This document shows positions 25,996 through 34,378 of a DNA stretch of 64,000 bases, piece after piece. The first letter of the stretch is position 1, and each line of letters starts with the position of its first letter. This DNA comes from Bowmanella dokdonensis. GTDB taxonomy: Bacteria; Pseudomonadota; Gammaproteobacteria; Enterobacterales; Alteromonadaceae. A program made the translations under genes and the position numbers. The stretch covers positions 103,740-167,739 of the forward strand of contig NZ_JAFKCV010000002.1 of NCBI RefSeq assembly GCF_017254865.1, written 5' to 3'. The notes beneath the pieces are model-generated. The model saw nothing but the letters and a program-made list of their open reading frames with translations, had not been told where the DNA came from and did no database searches.

Positions 25996-26334
25996 CTATA
26001 TGCAGCCGCCGCAACTGCCGCAGCGCCAGTCGGCGGCATTCACCGCCTGGTAGAACCAGCGCAGATGGGCTTCATCCAGGGGAATGGCATGTTGTTCGAA
26101 AATCTCCGCCAGCCAGTCAATATTCTGCTCTATCCAGTCGTCCTCCTGAGTACCTTCGATAAAGTCGTCTTCATCCGGAAACAGGTAGCTGAAATTGCCG
26201 TAGGTATCCATGTCGTGCTCTGCCTGTTTGTCAGGCAGCACCACCGGCAGGCCCTGGTAGTGAATTATCCAGTGGCCCAGACACAGGGTATGGCCTTTGG
26301 CGGACCATTTGGCGGTAAAAGGATTGGCAGACAT
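25996..26334 (-). CDS. nar-cluster small protein with Cys-rich C-terminus
   Basis: 112 aa, soluble and acidic. It contains GHWIIHYQGLPVVLP and a DEDDFIEG acidic stretch. It ends in WRCGSCGGCI, three cysteines spaced like a metal- or disulphide-binding tail. Genes of this type accompany narGHJI in other denitrifiers as I recall; no function is known to me. The ATG sits immediately against a block of eight heptamer repeats (26336-26391) with no ribosome site, which makes the start or its expression unusual. Confidence 0.75.
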   Translation of the reverse strand: MSANPFTAKWSAKGHTLCLGHWIIHYQGLPVVLPDKQAEHDMDTYGNFSYLFPDEDDFIEGTQEDDWIEQNIDWLAEIFEQHAIPLDEAHLRWFYQAVNAADWRCGSCGGCI

Positions 26335-26485
26335 GCAGTTGTCAGTTGTCAGTTGTCAGTTGTCAGTTGTCAGTTGTCAGTTGTCAGTTGTCAAAAAACA
26401 CTTATCTTATAAGTGGTTAAGTCAAGATATTTAGGCCTCACGCCGCACTTTAATGCGTAGCTGTTCTGTTAACTGACAACTGCAT
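26333..26485. repeat. heptamer tandem array inside a 15-bp inverted repeat
   Basis: Eight exact copies of CAGTTGT occupy 26336-26391. The outer 15 bp ATGCAGTTGTCAGTT (26333-26347) recur as a perfect reverse complement at 26471-26485. The 80 bp between hold a short palindrome CTTATAAG and no gene. The array lies between the parvulin gene and the start codon of the 112-aa gene. A perfect short tandem repeat at a gene start can vary in copy number by slippage. Confidence 0.9.
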
Positions 26486-26497
26486 ACTGACCACTTC

Positions 26498-27292
26498 TTA
26501 TTGCATTAACGGTGAGCCTTCCAGGCCAAAGTCAAAACCCTGGATATCGGCCTCGCTGAGCAGACAGGTCAGGTACTGGGCGATGGTCTTGCGTCTGACC
26601 TTGGCATCCAGATAACGGCGAATATCCCCCCTCACCTGCTCATAAGGCAGCGGATGTCCCTCGACCCGCCTGACGATCTCCACCAGATGAAAGCCATAAC
26701 GGGTCTCAACCGGCGTATTCATCAGCCCCTTGGGCGCAGCAAACAACTGACGCTCAAACTCGGGCACCGTCTGCCCCTTGCTGATCTGCCCCAGATTGCC
26801 GCCAACTTTGGCCGACGGACACTGGGAATGGCTGCGGGCCAGTTCAGCAAAGTCCTGCTGATTTTGCTGCAATAAGATGAGCAGTTGGTCAGCCAGCTCG
26901 CGACTGTTGGCCCGTTCATCGGCATCCTTGGGGTCGGCAGCCAGCAGAATATGACGCACCTCCAAAAGCGGTGCACTGGCAAAGCGTTGCTGGTTGGCCC
27001 CAAAAAACTGACGGCAATCCTCTTCACTGGCTTTGGGCAGATGCGCATCACGGGCAATCAACTGCTCAATCAGGGGTTCTTCCTGATGGCTTTCCAGCAG
27101 CTTGTCGGTTGGCCAAAGGCCAACTGAGACCGCGCGCTGGCGCACCACCTCATTAATAATCAGGGCGCGGGCCGCCTTGACCGTGGCTTCACGACGAGTA
27201 CCGGCCGGATGATACTGAATTTCCGCACTGATCTGCTCGGCGTCGATGGGCCGGTTGTTCACCTTAACGGCGGGAATATCGCTGATAATCAT
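26498..27292 (-). CDS. parvulin-type peptidyl-prolyl isomerase of the nar operon
   Basis: 264 aa from the ATG at 27292 (CAGGAG upstream). A NifM-like N-terminal helical region precedes a parvulin rotamase domain (about 105-215) with EVRHILLAA, LARSHSQCPSAKVGGNLGQI and RYGFHLVEI, all typical of PpiC folds. No signal peptide, so it acts in the cytoplasm. Such genes follow narI in several denitrifiers and probably help fold or assemble the nitrate reductase. The substrate is inferred only from position. Confidence 0.9.
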   Translation of the reverse strand: MIISDIPAVKVNNRPIDAEQISAEIQYHPAGTRREATVKAARALIINEVVRQRAVSVGLWPTDKLLESHQEEPLIEQLIARDAHLPKASEEDCRQFFGANQQRFASAPLLEVRHILLAADPKDADERANSRELADQLLILLQQNQQDFAELARSHSQCPSAKVGGNLGQISKGQTVPEFERQLFAAPKGLMNTPVETRYGFHLVEIVRRVEGHPLPYEQVRGDIRRYLDAKVRRKTIAQYLTCLLSEADIQGFDFGLEGSPLMQ

Positions 27293-27377
27293 GGTCACTC
27301 CTGAATCTGGGATGTCAGACCGGCTAGAGAGTAAGTATTCAGCCGGCCTGAGTTTGTCTTAACAGCCAGACGGCATG

Positions 27378-28061
27378 TCAGCCTTTTTGCCTGACCACCT
27401 GGTAGTTACGACGCATGTATTTGACCGGTACGCTCCAGATATGCACCAGGCGACTGAAGGGAAACAGCACAAATAACGTCATACCCAGCAGCACATGCAG
27501 CTTGTAGATAATGCCCACATCGGCAATGGCGGTGGAGGCGGCAACGGCATCAAAGGTCACGGTATTCTGTGCCCAGGCCATCAGCTTGAGCATCTCCGAC
27601 CCATCCAGGTGACCCAGAGAGAACGGAATGCTCAACAGGCCCAGAATCAGTTGGGCATACAGCAGCACCAGGATAGTGATGTCCATACGGGTACTGGTGG
27701 CCCGCACCCGCACATTGGTGAGCCGGCGCTTAAGCAGGATAGTCATGCCGTACAAGCAGATCAGGCCGAAAAAGCCACCTGCCGCCATCGCAACAACCTG
27801 TTTGGTGCCGGCGCTGATGCCCAGCACATCCCAGACTTGGTGAGGCGTCAGCAGGCCGACGAAGTGACCGGCCAGGATGGCAAGAATGCCGATATGGAAG
27901 GCAAAACTGCCCTTTCTCAGTTGCTTGCTCTCCAGCATCTGGCTGGAGCCGGTTTTCCAGCTGTAGGGCTCGCGGTCATAGCGGATCAGGCTGCCCAGCA
28001 CGAACACGGCCAGGGCAATGTAGGGATAAACCCCAAATAACAGATGATTGATAAATGACAT
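27378..28061 (-). CDS. narI: respiratory nitrate reductase gamma subunit, cytochrome b NarI
   Basis: 227 aa from the ATG at 28061 (AGGAG upstream). Five membrane helices. Paired histidines for the two b haems are seen in FHIGILAILAGHFVG and in KLHVLLG...SRLVHIW. It takes electrons from quinol and passes them to NarH. End of the narGHJI genes; the parvulin gene follows after 85 bp. Confidence 0.96.
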   Translation of the reverse strand: MSFINHLLFGVYPYIALAVFVLGSLIRYDREPYSWKTGSSQMLESKQLRKGSFAFHIGILAILAGHFVGLLTPHQVWDVLGISAGTKQVVAMAAGGFFGLICLYGMTILLKRRLTNVRVRATSTRMDITILVLLYAQLILGLLSIPFSLGHLDGSEMLKLMAWAQNTVTFDAVAASTAIADVGIIYKLHVLLGMTLFVLFPFSRLVHIWSVPVKYMRRNYQVVRQKG

Positions 28062-28081
28062 GGTCAACTCCTAAATTCAGT

Positions 28082-28795
28082 TCAGGCCGTCTTTTTCACC
28101 GCATCGACAAAGCCGATGGGCACCTGCTGGTCACGCCTCTGGGATTCGCTGGGGCGTTGCACCTGGCTGGGACAACCGCCGTTGATGGCATCGCCGCCAA
28201 AGGTCACCGCCTCTTCTTCCCAAACTTTATCCAGGGCCTTGGGGGTGTGATCCGGTTTCTCATCCGCTATCTGGCGCTGGATATCGGCAAGATCCACCGC
28301 CGCATCGCTAAGGGCCAGTAATGCCTTAAACAGGTCGGCATAGTCTGAGCGGCGCTTTTCCAACCGGGCAGCGAGCAGTCCCAGCACCGGCGCGATATCG
28401 GACAGCCAGCCGGCGGCTTCCTCCCCTTGGGTGGAGATAAATTCCAGCAGCAGGGGCAGATGATCCGGCAGCTCATGGGCGGCGATTTCCAGCCCGGCAG
28501 CCCGGTACTGCGCCAGCAGGTCCACCATGGCCTGGCCGCGATCCCGCGACTCACCGTGGATATGCTCATATACCAGCAGGGATAAGGAACGACCACGCTC
28601 AAACAGACCGTCATATTCTTCCTGCCAGTCGAGCAAATCCCCTTCTAATCGGCGATTGACAAAATCTGCCAGGGCCTTCTGCTGGTCCAGCGGCAAACTG
28701 GAGTCGGCAATCAAATCCAGCATCGAGTGACGGACTGCAGAGAGTTCGTTGGTGGGATAGTCCAGCAGCCTGGAAATCAGGGTTAGTATCTTCAT
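28082..28795 (-). CDS. narJ: nitrate reductase assembly chaperone NarJ
   Basis: 237 aa, all-helical NarJ/TorD family protein. N-terminus MKILTLISRLLDYPTNEL and the HIHGESRDRGQAMVDLL segment match NarJ. Needed to insert molybdenum cofactor into NarG and to attach NarGH to the membrane; not part of the final enzyme. The C-terminal 60 residues are less conserved. Confidence 0.95.
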   Translation of the reverse strand: MKILTLISRLLDYPTNELSAVRHSMLDLIADSSLPLDQQKALADFVNRRLEGDLLDWQEEYDGLFERGRSLSLLVYEHIHGESRDRGQAMVDLLAQYRAAGLEIAAHELPDHLPLLLEFISTQGEEAAGWLSDIAPVLGLLAARLEKRRSDYADLFKALLALSDAAVDLADIQRQIADEKPDHTPKALDKVWEEEAVTFGGDAINGGCPSQVQRPSESQRRDQQVPIGFVDAVKKTA

Positions 28796-28798
28796 GGC

Positions 28799-30328
28799 TT
28801 ACTCCTTAATCTCCACCGGGATCACCTGACGCACTGTCTGGCTCTTGCCACCAAACAGATTCACGCCTGAGTTGCTGCTGCAGCCATTACCAAAGCTGAA
28901 ACCGCAGCCGCTTTTCATGTCGTAGGCATCTTCTGCATAACGGGTGTGGCTGGTGGGAATCACAAACCTGTCTTCGTAATTGGCCAGGGCCATGACCCGG
29001 TACATTTCCTCCACCTGCCAAGCTTCCAGTCCCACCTGGGCGATGACTTCATCGTCCTCAACCCCGTCCACCTGCTGGGAGCGTTTAAAGGCGCGCATGG
29101 CCAGCATCCGCTCCAGGGCCCGAATTACAGGCTTCTCTTCACCGGCGGTGAGCAGGTTGGCCAGATACTTGACCGGGATCCTTAAGGACTTGAGATCCGG
29201 GATCACGCCGTTCTGGCCCACATGACCGGCTTCAATGGCGGTCTGTATAGGCGACAGGGGCGGCACATACCAGACCATGGGCAGGGTGCGGTACTCAGGA
29301 TGCAGCGGCAGGGCCACCTTCCATTCCATGGCCATTTTGTAAACGGGAGACTGCTGAGCAGCCTCCAGCCAGGCCTGAGGAATGCCCTCGGCACGGGCTG
29401 CGGCCTGCACATCCGGATTAAAGGGATCCAGGAAGATATCGCACTGGGCCTGATACAGATCTTTGTCATTGGGCACCGAGGCGGCATCGGCAATCTTGTC
29501 CGCATCGTAGAGCATCACGCCCAGGTAGCGAATGCGGCCGACACAGGTTTCCGAACAGACAGTGGGCTGACCGGCTTCGATACGGGGATAACAGAAGATA
29601 CATTTCTCTGACTTGCCTGTCTTCCAGTTGTAATAGATCTTCTTGTACGGACAACCGGACACACACATACGCCAGCCCCGGCATTTGTCCTGATCGATGA
29701 GAACAATGCCGTCTTCTTCGCGCTTATAGATAGCACCGCTTGGGCAGGACGCCACACAAGCCGGGTTCAGGCAATGCTCACACAGCCTTGGCAGATACAT
29801 CATAAAGGTCTTTTCGAACTGACCGTAAATATCGGCCTGGATCTGGTCGAAGTTCTTGTCCTTGCGTCGCTTGGAGAACTCGGTACCGAGGATCTCTTCC
29901 CAATTGGGACCCCATTCGATCTTTTCCATCCGCTGTCCGGTGATCAATGAACGGGGACGGGCCACCGGCTGGTGCTTGCTCTCCCCTGCCCGGTGCAGGT
30001 GCTGATAGTCAAAATCAAAGGGTTCGTAGTAGTCGTCGATTTCCGGCAGATCCGGGTTGGCAAAAATATTCGCCAGGATCCGGCGTTTAGCCCCCTGACG
30101 GGGCTCCAGCTTGCCGTTTTTGCTGCGGATCCAGCCGCCGTTCCATTTGTCCTGGTTCTCCCACTCCTTGGGATAGCCGATGCCCGGCTTGGTCTCCACG
30201 TTGTTAAACCAGGCGTACTCCATGCCCTCGCGGGAGGTCCACACATTCTTACAGGTGACCGAACAGGTATGACAGCCGATGCATTTGTCCAGGTTCAGCA
30301 CCATACCGATTTGCGCTCTGACCTTCAT
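28799..30328 (-). CDS. narH: respiratory nitrate reductase beta subunit NarH
   Basis: 509 aa iron-sulphur subunit with four cluster motifs: CIGCHTCSVTCKNVW (about residues 16-30), CEHCLNPACVASCP, CRGWRMCVSGCP (Trp in place of one Cys, as expected for the [3Fe-4S] cluster) and CIFCYPRIEAGQPTVCSETC. Transfers electrons from NarI to NarG on the cytoplasmic face. Separated from narG by 1 bp. Confidence 0.97.
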   Translation of the reverse strand: MKVRAQIGMVLNLDKCIGCHTCSVTCKNVWTSREGMEYAWFNNVETKPGIGYPKEWENQDKWNGGWIRSKNGKLEPRQGAKRRILANIFANPDLPEIDDYYEPFDFDYQHLHRAGESKHQPVARPRSLITGQRMEKIEWGPNWEEILGTEFSKRRKDKNFDQIQADIYGQFEKTFMMYLPRLCEHCLNPACVASCPSGAIYKREEDGIVLIDQDKCRGWRMCVSGCPYKKIYYNWKTGKSEKCIFCYPRIEAGQPTVCSETCVGRIRYLGVMLYDADKIADAASVPNDKDLYQAQCDIFLDPFNPDVQAAARAEGIPQAWLEAAQQSPVYKMAMEWKVALPLHPEYRTLPMVWYVPPLSPIQTAIEAGHVGQNGVIPDLKSLRIPVKYLANLLTAGEEKPVIRALERMLAMRAFKRSQQVDGVEDDEVIAQVGLEAWQVEEMYRVMALANYEDRFVIPTSHTRYAEDAYDMKSGCGFSFGNGCSSNSGVNLFGGKSQTVRQVIPVEIKE

Positions 30329-30329
30329 G

Positions 30330-33300
30330 TTACTTCTCCTGCTCGTTCAGTTGGGCGTCCAGGGCGTCGACGCTGTCGTCGTCCAGCCAGTCCACCTTGC
30401 TCATCTTGCGTACAATGACAAATTCATCCCGGTTACAGCCAACAGTGCCGTAGTAATTAAAACCGTAAGCCTGCTGGGCATAGCCCCCGATCATATGGGT
30501 GGGCTTGAGCACCGCCCGGGTCACCGAGTTATGGATGCCGCCACGGGTACCGGTGGTTTCAGCGCCGGGTACATTTACGATCCGCTCCTGGGCGTGGTAC
30601 ATCATGCTCATGCCTTCGGGCACCCGCTGGGAGACCACCGCACGGGCGGCGATGGCGCCGTTGATGTTAAACACCTCTATCCAATCGTTGTCCTCGATAC
30701 CGGCTGCCTTGGCATCCGGTTCGGCCAGCCAGACGATGGGGCCACCCCGGGACAGGGTCAGCATCAGCAGGTTGTCCGAGTAGGTACTGTGGATACCCCA
30801 TTTCTGGTGCGGGGTGATCCAGTTCAGTACCAGTTCCTTGTTGCCGTTGCCCTTTTTGTTCAACAGCGGGCGGATGGTCTTTAAGTTAACCGGCGGCTTG
30901 TACAAACAGTGCATCTCGCCAAAGTCCCGCATCCATTCATGATCCTGATAAAACTGCTGACGACCGGTAATGGTGCGCCAGGGGATCAGCTCATGCACAT
31001 TGGTGTAACCGGCGTTGTAGGACACATGCTCATCCTCCAGCCCCGACCAGGTGGGTGAGCTGATGATCTTGCGCGGCTGGGCGACGATATCGCGAAAGCG
31101 GATCTTCTCTTCTTCCTTAGGCAGCGCCAGGTGGCGGTGATCCAGGCCGGTGATCTGCGACAGCGCATCCCAGGCCTTAACCGCTACCTGACCGTTGGTC
31201 TCAGGGGCCAGGGACAGGATGACTTCGGCTGCATCGATGGCCGTCTCAATCTTCGGCCGGCCCTGATTGGCACCAGGCTTGATATGGCGCTGATTCAGAT
31301 CGCCAAGAAAATCCACTTCCTCCTGGGTATTCCAGTTAATGCCTTTGCCGCCGTTACCCAACTTGTCCAGCAAGGGGCCCAGTGAGGTAAAGCGGGCATA
31401 GGTGTTGGGGTAATCCCGCTCCACCACCATCATGTTGGGCGCAGTCTTACCGGGGATCAGGTCGCACTCCCCTTTCCACCAGGCCTGACTGCCAAAAGGC
31501 TGGGCCAGTTCGCCGGGGCTGTCATGCTGCATGGGCTGGGTGACCAGATCTTTTTCCACGCCCAGGTGGCCTTCGGCCAGGGCCGAGAAGGATTTGGCAA
31601 TGCCTTTGAAGATATCCCAGTCACTGCGGGACTCCCACACAGGATCCACCGCCCTGGACAGGGGATGGATAAAGGGATGCATATCCGAGGTATTCAGGTC
31701 GTCTTTCTCGTACCAGGTGGCCGTGGGCAGCACGATATCGGAATACAGGCAGGTGGTGGACATACGAAAATCCAGGGTGACAAACAGGTCCACCTTGCCT
31801 TCTGCGCCCTGGTCCACCCATTTGACGTCTTCCGGCTTTTCGCCGCCTTCTTCGCCAAGATCCTTACCCATCAGGCCGTGTTTGGTGCCAAGCAAATGAT
31901 GCAGCATATATTCGTGGCCTTTGCCGGACGATCCCAACAGGTTGGAGCGCCAGATAAACATGTTGCGCGGGAAGTTCTTCGGGTTGTCCGGATCCAGACA
32001 GGCAAATTCCAGATCGCCATTTTTCAGTTGCTGGACTGCATAGTCCTTGGGATCCATGCCCGCCGCCTCGGCATCTTTACACAGCTGCAATGGGTTCATA
32101 CCCAGTTGCGGCGCCGACGGCAACCAGCCCATGCGCTCGGCACGGGTGTTGTAGTCGATGATGGAGCCGGTCCACTTGTCTTTGTTGGCCAGGGGCGAAA
32201 TCACTTCCTGCATATGCAGTTTTTCGTAGCGCCACTGACTGGAATGATTGTAGAAAAAGGTGGTACCGTTCATATGGCGTGGCGGGCGCACCCAGTCCAG
32301 GCCGAATGCCAGGGGCGTCCAACCGGTTTGGGGACGCAGCTTCTCCTGCCCCACATAGTGAGCCCAGCCGCCCCCGCTTTGCCCGACAGCCCCGCACAGG
32401 ATCAGCATGTTGATCAGGCCCCGGTAGTTCATGTCCATGTTGTACCAGTGGTTCATGCCAGCACCGACGATGATCATCGAACGACCTTTGGTCTTGGCCG
32501 CATTGTCGGCAAATTCCCGCGCCACCTTGATCACATCTTCAGGACGCACGCCTGTGATGGCTTCCTGCCAGGCCGGGGTATAGGGCAGGTCCTGCTCAAA
32601 GCTTTTGGCGCAGTTAGGATCCTGATAGCCGTTATCCACCCCGTAATTGGCCAGGGTCAGATCAAACACGGTGGCCACCAATGCCTCGCTGCCATCTGCC
32701 AGAGTCACTTTGTGCACCGGCACCTTGCGCGGGATCACCGCATCGTGACTGGTATGCTGGAAGTAGCCGTACTCATGCTCCTTACCGCCAAAATAGGGGA
32801 AGTTAACCGTAGCCAGTTGGTCATGGCCGTCCTTGAGGCTGAGCTTAAGGTGCACCTGCTCACCATCTTTGCCGTCGCGCTGGGTCAGGTTCCACTTGCC
32901 CTTGCCGATGCCAGCTTCCGCTTCGCCCCAGCGATAACCGATGGCGCCGGTGGGCGACACCAGCCGACCATCGGTGTCATTGATGGCAATGGTTTTCCAC
33001 TCAGGATTGTTTTCCTGGCCCAGGTTGTCGACAAGGTCGGAGGCGCGCAGGAAACGACCCTGGGTATAGGTACCCTTGCCGTCGTCATCCAGCATCACCA
33101 GCATGGGCATGTCGGTATAGCGACGCACATAGTCGATGAAGTAGTCCACCTGCTTGTCGACGTAGAATTCCTTGAGGATCACATGACCAAAGGCCATGGC
33201 CAGGGCGGCATCGGTGCCCTGCTTGGGGGCCAGCCACTGATCAGTGAGCTTGGCCACTTCGGAATAGTCCGGGGTAATGCCGATCACCTTGGTGCCCTTA

Positions 33301-34118
33301 TAGCGTACTTCGGTAAGGAAGTGGGCATCGGGTGTCCTGGTCTGGGGCACGTTGGAGCCCCAGCAGATGATATAGTTCGAGTTGTACCAGTCTGCCGATT
33401 CAGGCACGTCCGTCTGCTCTCCCCATACCTGGGGAGAAGCCGGCGGCAGGTCGCAATACCAGTCATAGAAGCTCAGGCAGTTACCGCCAATGAGGGACAG
33501 GTAGCGGGCACCGGCGGCATAAGAAACCATAGACATGGCGGGAATCGGCGAAAAGCCGGTGACCCGATCCGGACCGTAAGTCTTGGTGGTGTAGACGTTG
33601 GCCGCGGCGATGATCTCGTTCACTTCATCCCAGCGGGCCCGCACGAAGCCGCCCAGGCCACGCTGCTGTTTGTATTCCTTGGCTTTAACCGGATCCTCGA
33701 CAATGCTGGCCCAGGCCAGCACCGGGTCGCGGTGCTGCAATTTGGCCTGACGCCATAATTTAACCAGACGCTTGCGGATCTTGGGGTATTTGAGGCGATT
33801 CGCGCTGTAGATGTACCAGGAATAGCTTGCGCCCCGCGGACAGCCGCGGGGTTCGTGGTTGGGCAAGTCAGGCCGGGTACGGGGATAGTCGGTCTGCTGG
33901 GTTTCCCAGGTGACCAGACCGTCTTTCACATAGATCTTCCAGCTGCAGGAACCGGTGCAGTTGACACCATGGGTGGAGCGCACAATCTTGTCATGCTGCC
34001 AGCGACGGCGGTAACCGTCCTCCCAACTGCGATCTTCGTCTGTGGTGACCCCATGGCCCCCGGCGAAATCGCCCTTGATACGCTTAAAGTACTGTAATCT
34101 GTCCAGAAACTGACTCAT
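30330..34118 (-). CDS. narG: respiratory nitrate reductase alpha subunit NarG
   Basis: 1262 aa molybdo-bis-MGD catalytic subunit that reduces nitrate to nitrite. The N-terminal FS0 cluster ligands are in STHGVNCTGSCSWKIYVKDG (His plus Cys residues, about 48-67). The molybdenum Asp lies in NYIICWGSNVPQTRTPDAHF (about 220-260). Full length for the family, with AAGGAG before the ATG. The long frame on the opposite strand (31524-33758) is a shadow. Promoter shared with narX contains a perfect NarL 7-2-7 site. Confidence 0.98.
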   Translation of the reverse strand: MSQFLDRLQYFKRIKGDFAGGHGVTTDEDRSWEDGYRRRWQHDKIVRSTHGVNCTGSCSWKIYVKDGLVTWETQQTDYPRTRPDLPNHEPRGCPRGASYSWYIYSANRLKYPKIRKRLVKLWRQAKLQHRDPVLAWASIVEDPVKAKEYKQQRGLGGFVRARWDEVNEIIAAANVYTTKTYGPDRVTGFSPIPAMSMVSYAAGARYLSLIGGNCLSFYDWYCDLPPASPQVWGEQTDVPESADWYNSNYIICWGSNVPQTRTPDAHFLTEVRYKGTKVIGITPDYSEVAKLTDQWLAPKQGTDAALAMAFGHVILKEFYVDKQVDYFIDYVRRYTDMPMLVMLDDDGKGTYTQGRFLRASDLVDNLGQENNPEWKTIAINDTDGRLVSPTGAIGYRWGEAEAGIGKGKWNLTQRDGKDGEQVHLKLSLKDGHDQLATVNFPYFGGKEHEYGYFQHTSHDAVIPRKVPVHKVTLADGSEALVATVFDLTLANYGVDNGYQDPNCAKSFEQDLPYTPAWQEAITGVRPEDVIKVAREFADNAAKTKGRSMIIVGAGMNHWYNMDMNYRGLINMLILCGAVGQSGGGWAHYVGQEKLRPQTGWTPLAFGLDWVRPPRHMNGTTFFYNHSSQWRYEKLHMQEVISPLANKDKWTGSIIDYNTRAERMGWLPSAPQLGMNPLQLCKDAEAAGMDPKDYAVQQLKNGDLEFACLDPDNPKNFPRNMFIWRSNLLGSSGKGHEYMLHHLLGTKHGLMGKDLGEEGGEKPEDVKWVDQGAEGKVDLFVTLDFRMSTTCLYSDIVLPTATWYEKDDLNTSDMHPFIHPLSRAVDPVWESRSDWDIFKGIAKSFSALAEGHLGVEKDLVTQPMQHDSPGELAQPFGSQAWWKGECDLIPGKTAPNMMVVERDYPNTYARFTSLGPLLDKLGNGGKGINWNTQEEVDFLGDLNQRHIKPGANQGRPKIETAIDAAEVILSLAPETNGQVAVKAWDALSQITGLDHRHLALPKEEEKIRFRDIVAQPRKIISSPTWSGLEDEHVSYNAGYTNVHELIPWRTITGRQQFYQDHEWMRDFGEMHCLYKPPVNLKTIRPLLNKKGNGNKELVLNWITPHQKWGIHSTYSDNLLMLTLSRGGPIVWLAEPDAKAAGIEDNDWIEVFNINGAIAARAVVSQRVPEGMSMMYHAQERIVNVPGAETTGTRGGIHNSVTRAVLKPTHMIGGYAQQAYGFNYYGTVGCNRDEFVIVRKMSKVDWLDDDSVDALDAQLNEQEK

Positions 34119-34234
34119 GCCGGACTCCTTATAATGGATTGTCTACTGGTCGTGGCGCCGAAAAGACGGCTTGGTGAGGTTAGTTAACTGGATCCAACAG
34201 TCCGCCGCAATCCCTTGCCTGACGCGGTTTTTAG

Positions 34235-34262
34235 ACCACCTACCCATTAATGGGTAGGTGGT
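34235..34262. promoter_or_regulatory. NarL 7-2-7 site in a 28-bp perfect palindrome (narG/narX)
   Basis: Core TACCCAT-TA-ATGGGTA at 34241-34256; the palindrome extends six more base pairs on each side. It is about 120 bp from both narG and narX starts. Six T residues follow on the plus strand, so the same sequence could fold as a terminator-like RNA hairpin. No FNR box with a good match is visible in this gap. Confidence 0.8.
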
Positions 34263-34378
34263 TTTTTGGGCAAAAATCAGTAAAATCAGGCCATTCAAGA
34301 CAGCCTGGTGGTTGCCGGGGCACAGCAACCCTACTCCCCTTATTATTGGGAGTACCACCATCGCATCGCAGGGGTAGT

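Noticed and set aside
26336..26391. CRISPR-like array
   Set aside because: The units are only 7 bp and directly contiguous with no spacers. It is a simple tandem repeat, and no cas gene is present.
31524..33758. 744-codon open frame on the plus strand
   Set aside because: It lies fully antisense to narG, whose family match is unambiguous. GC-rich third positions commonly open such frames. Translation shows no recognisable domain.
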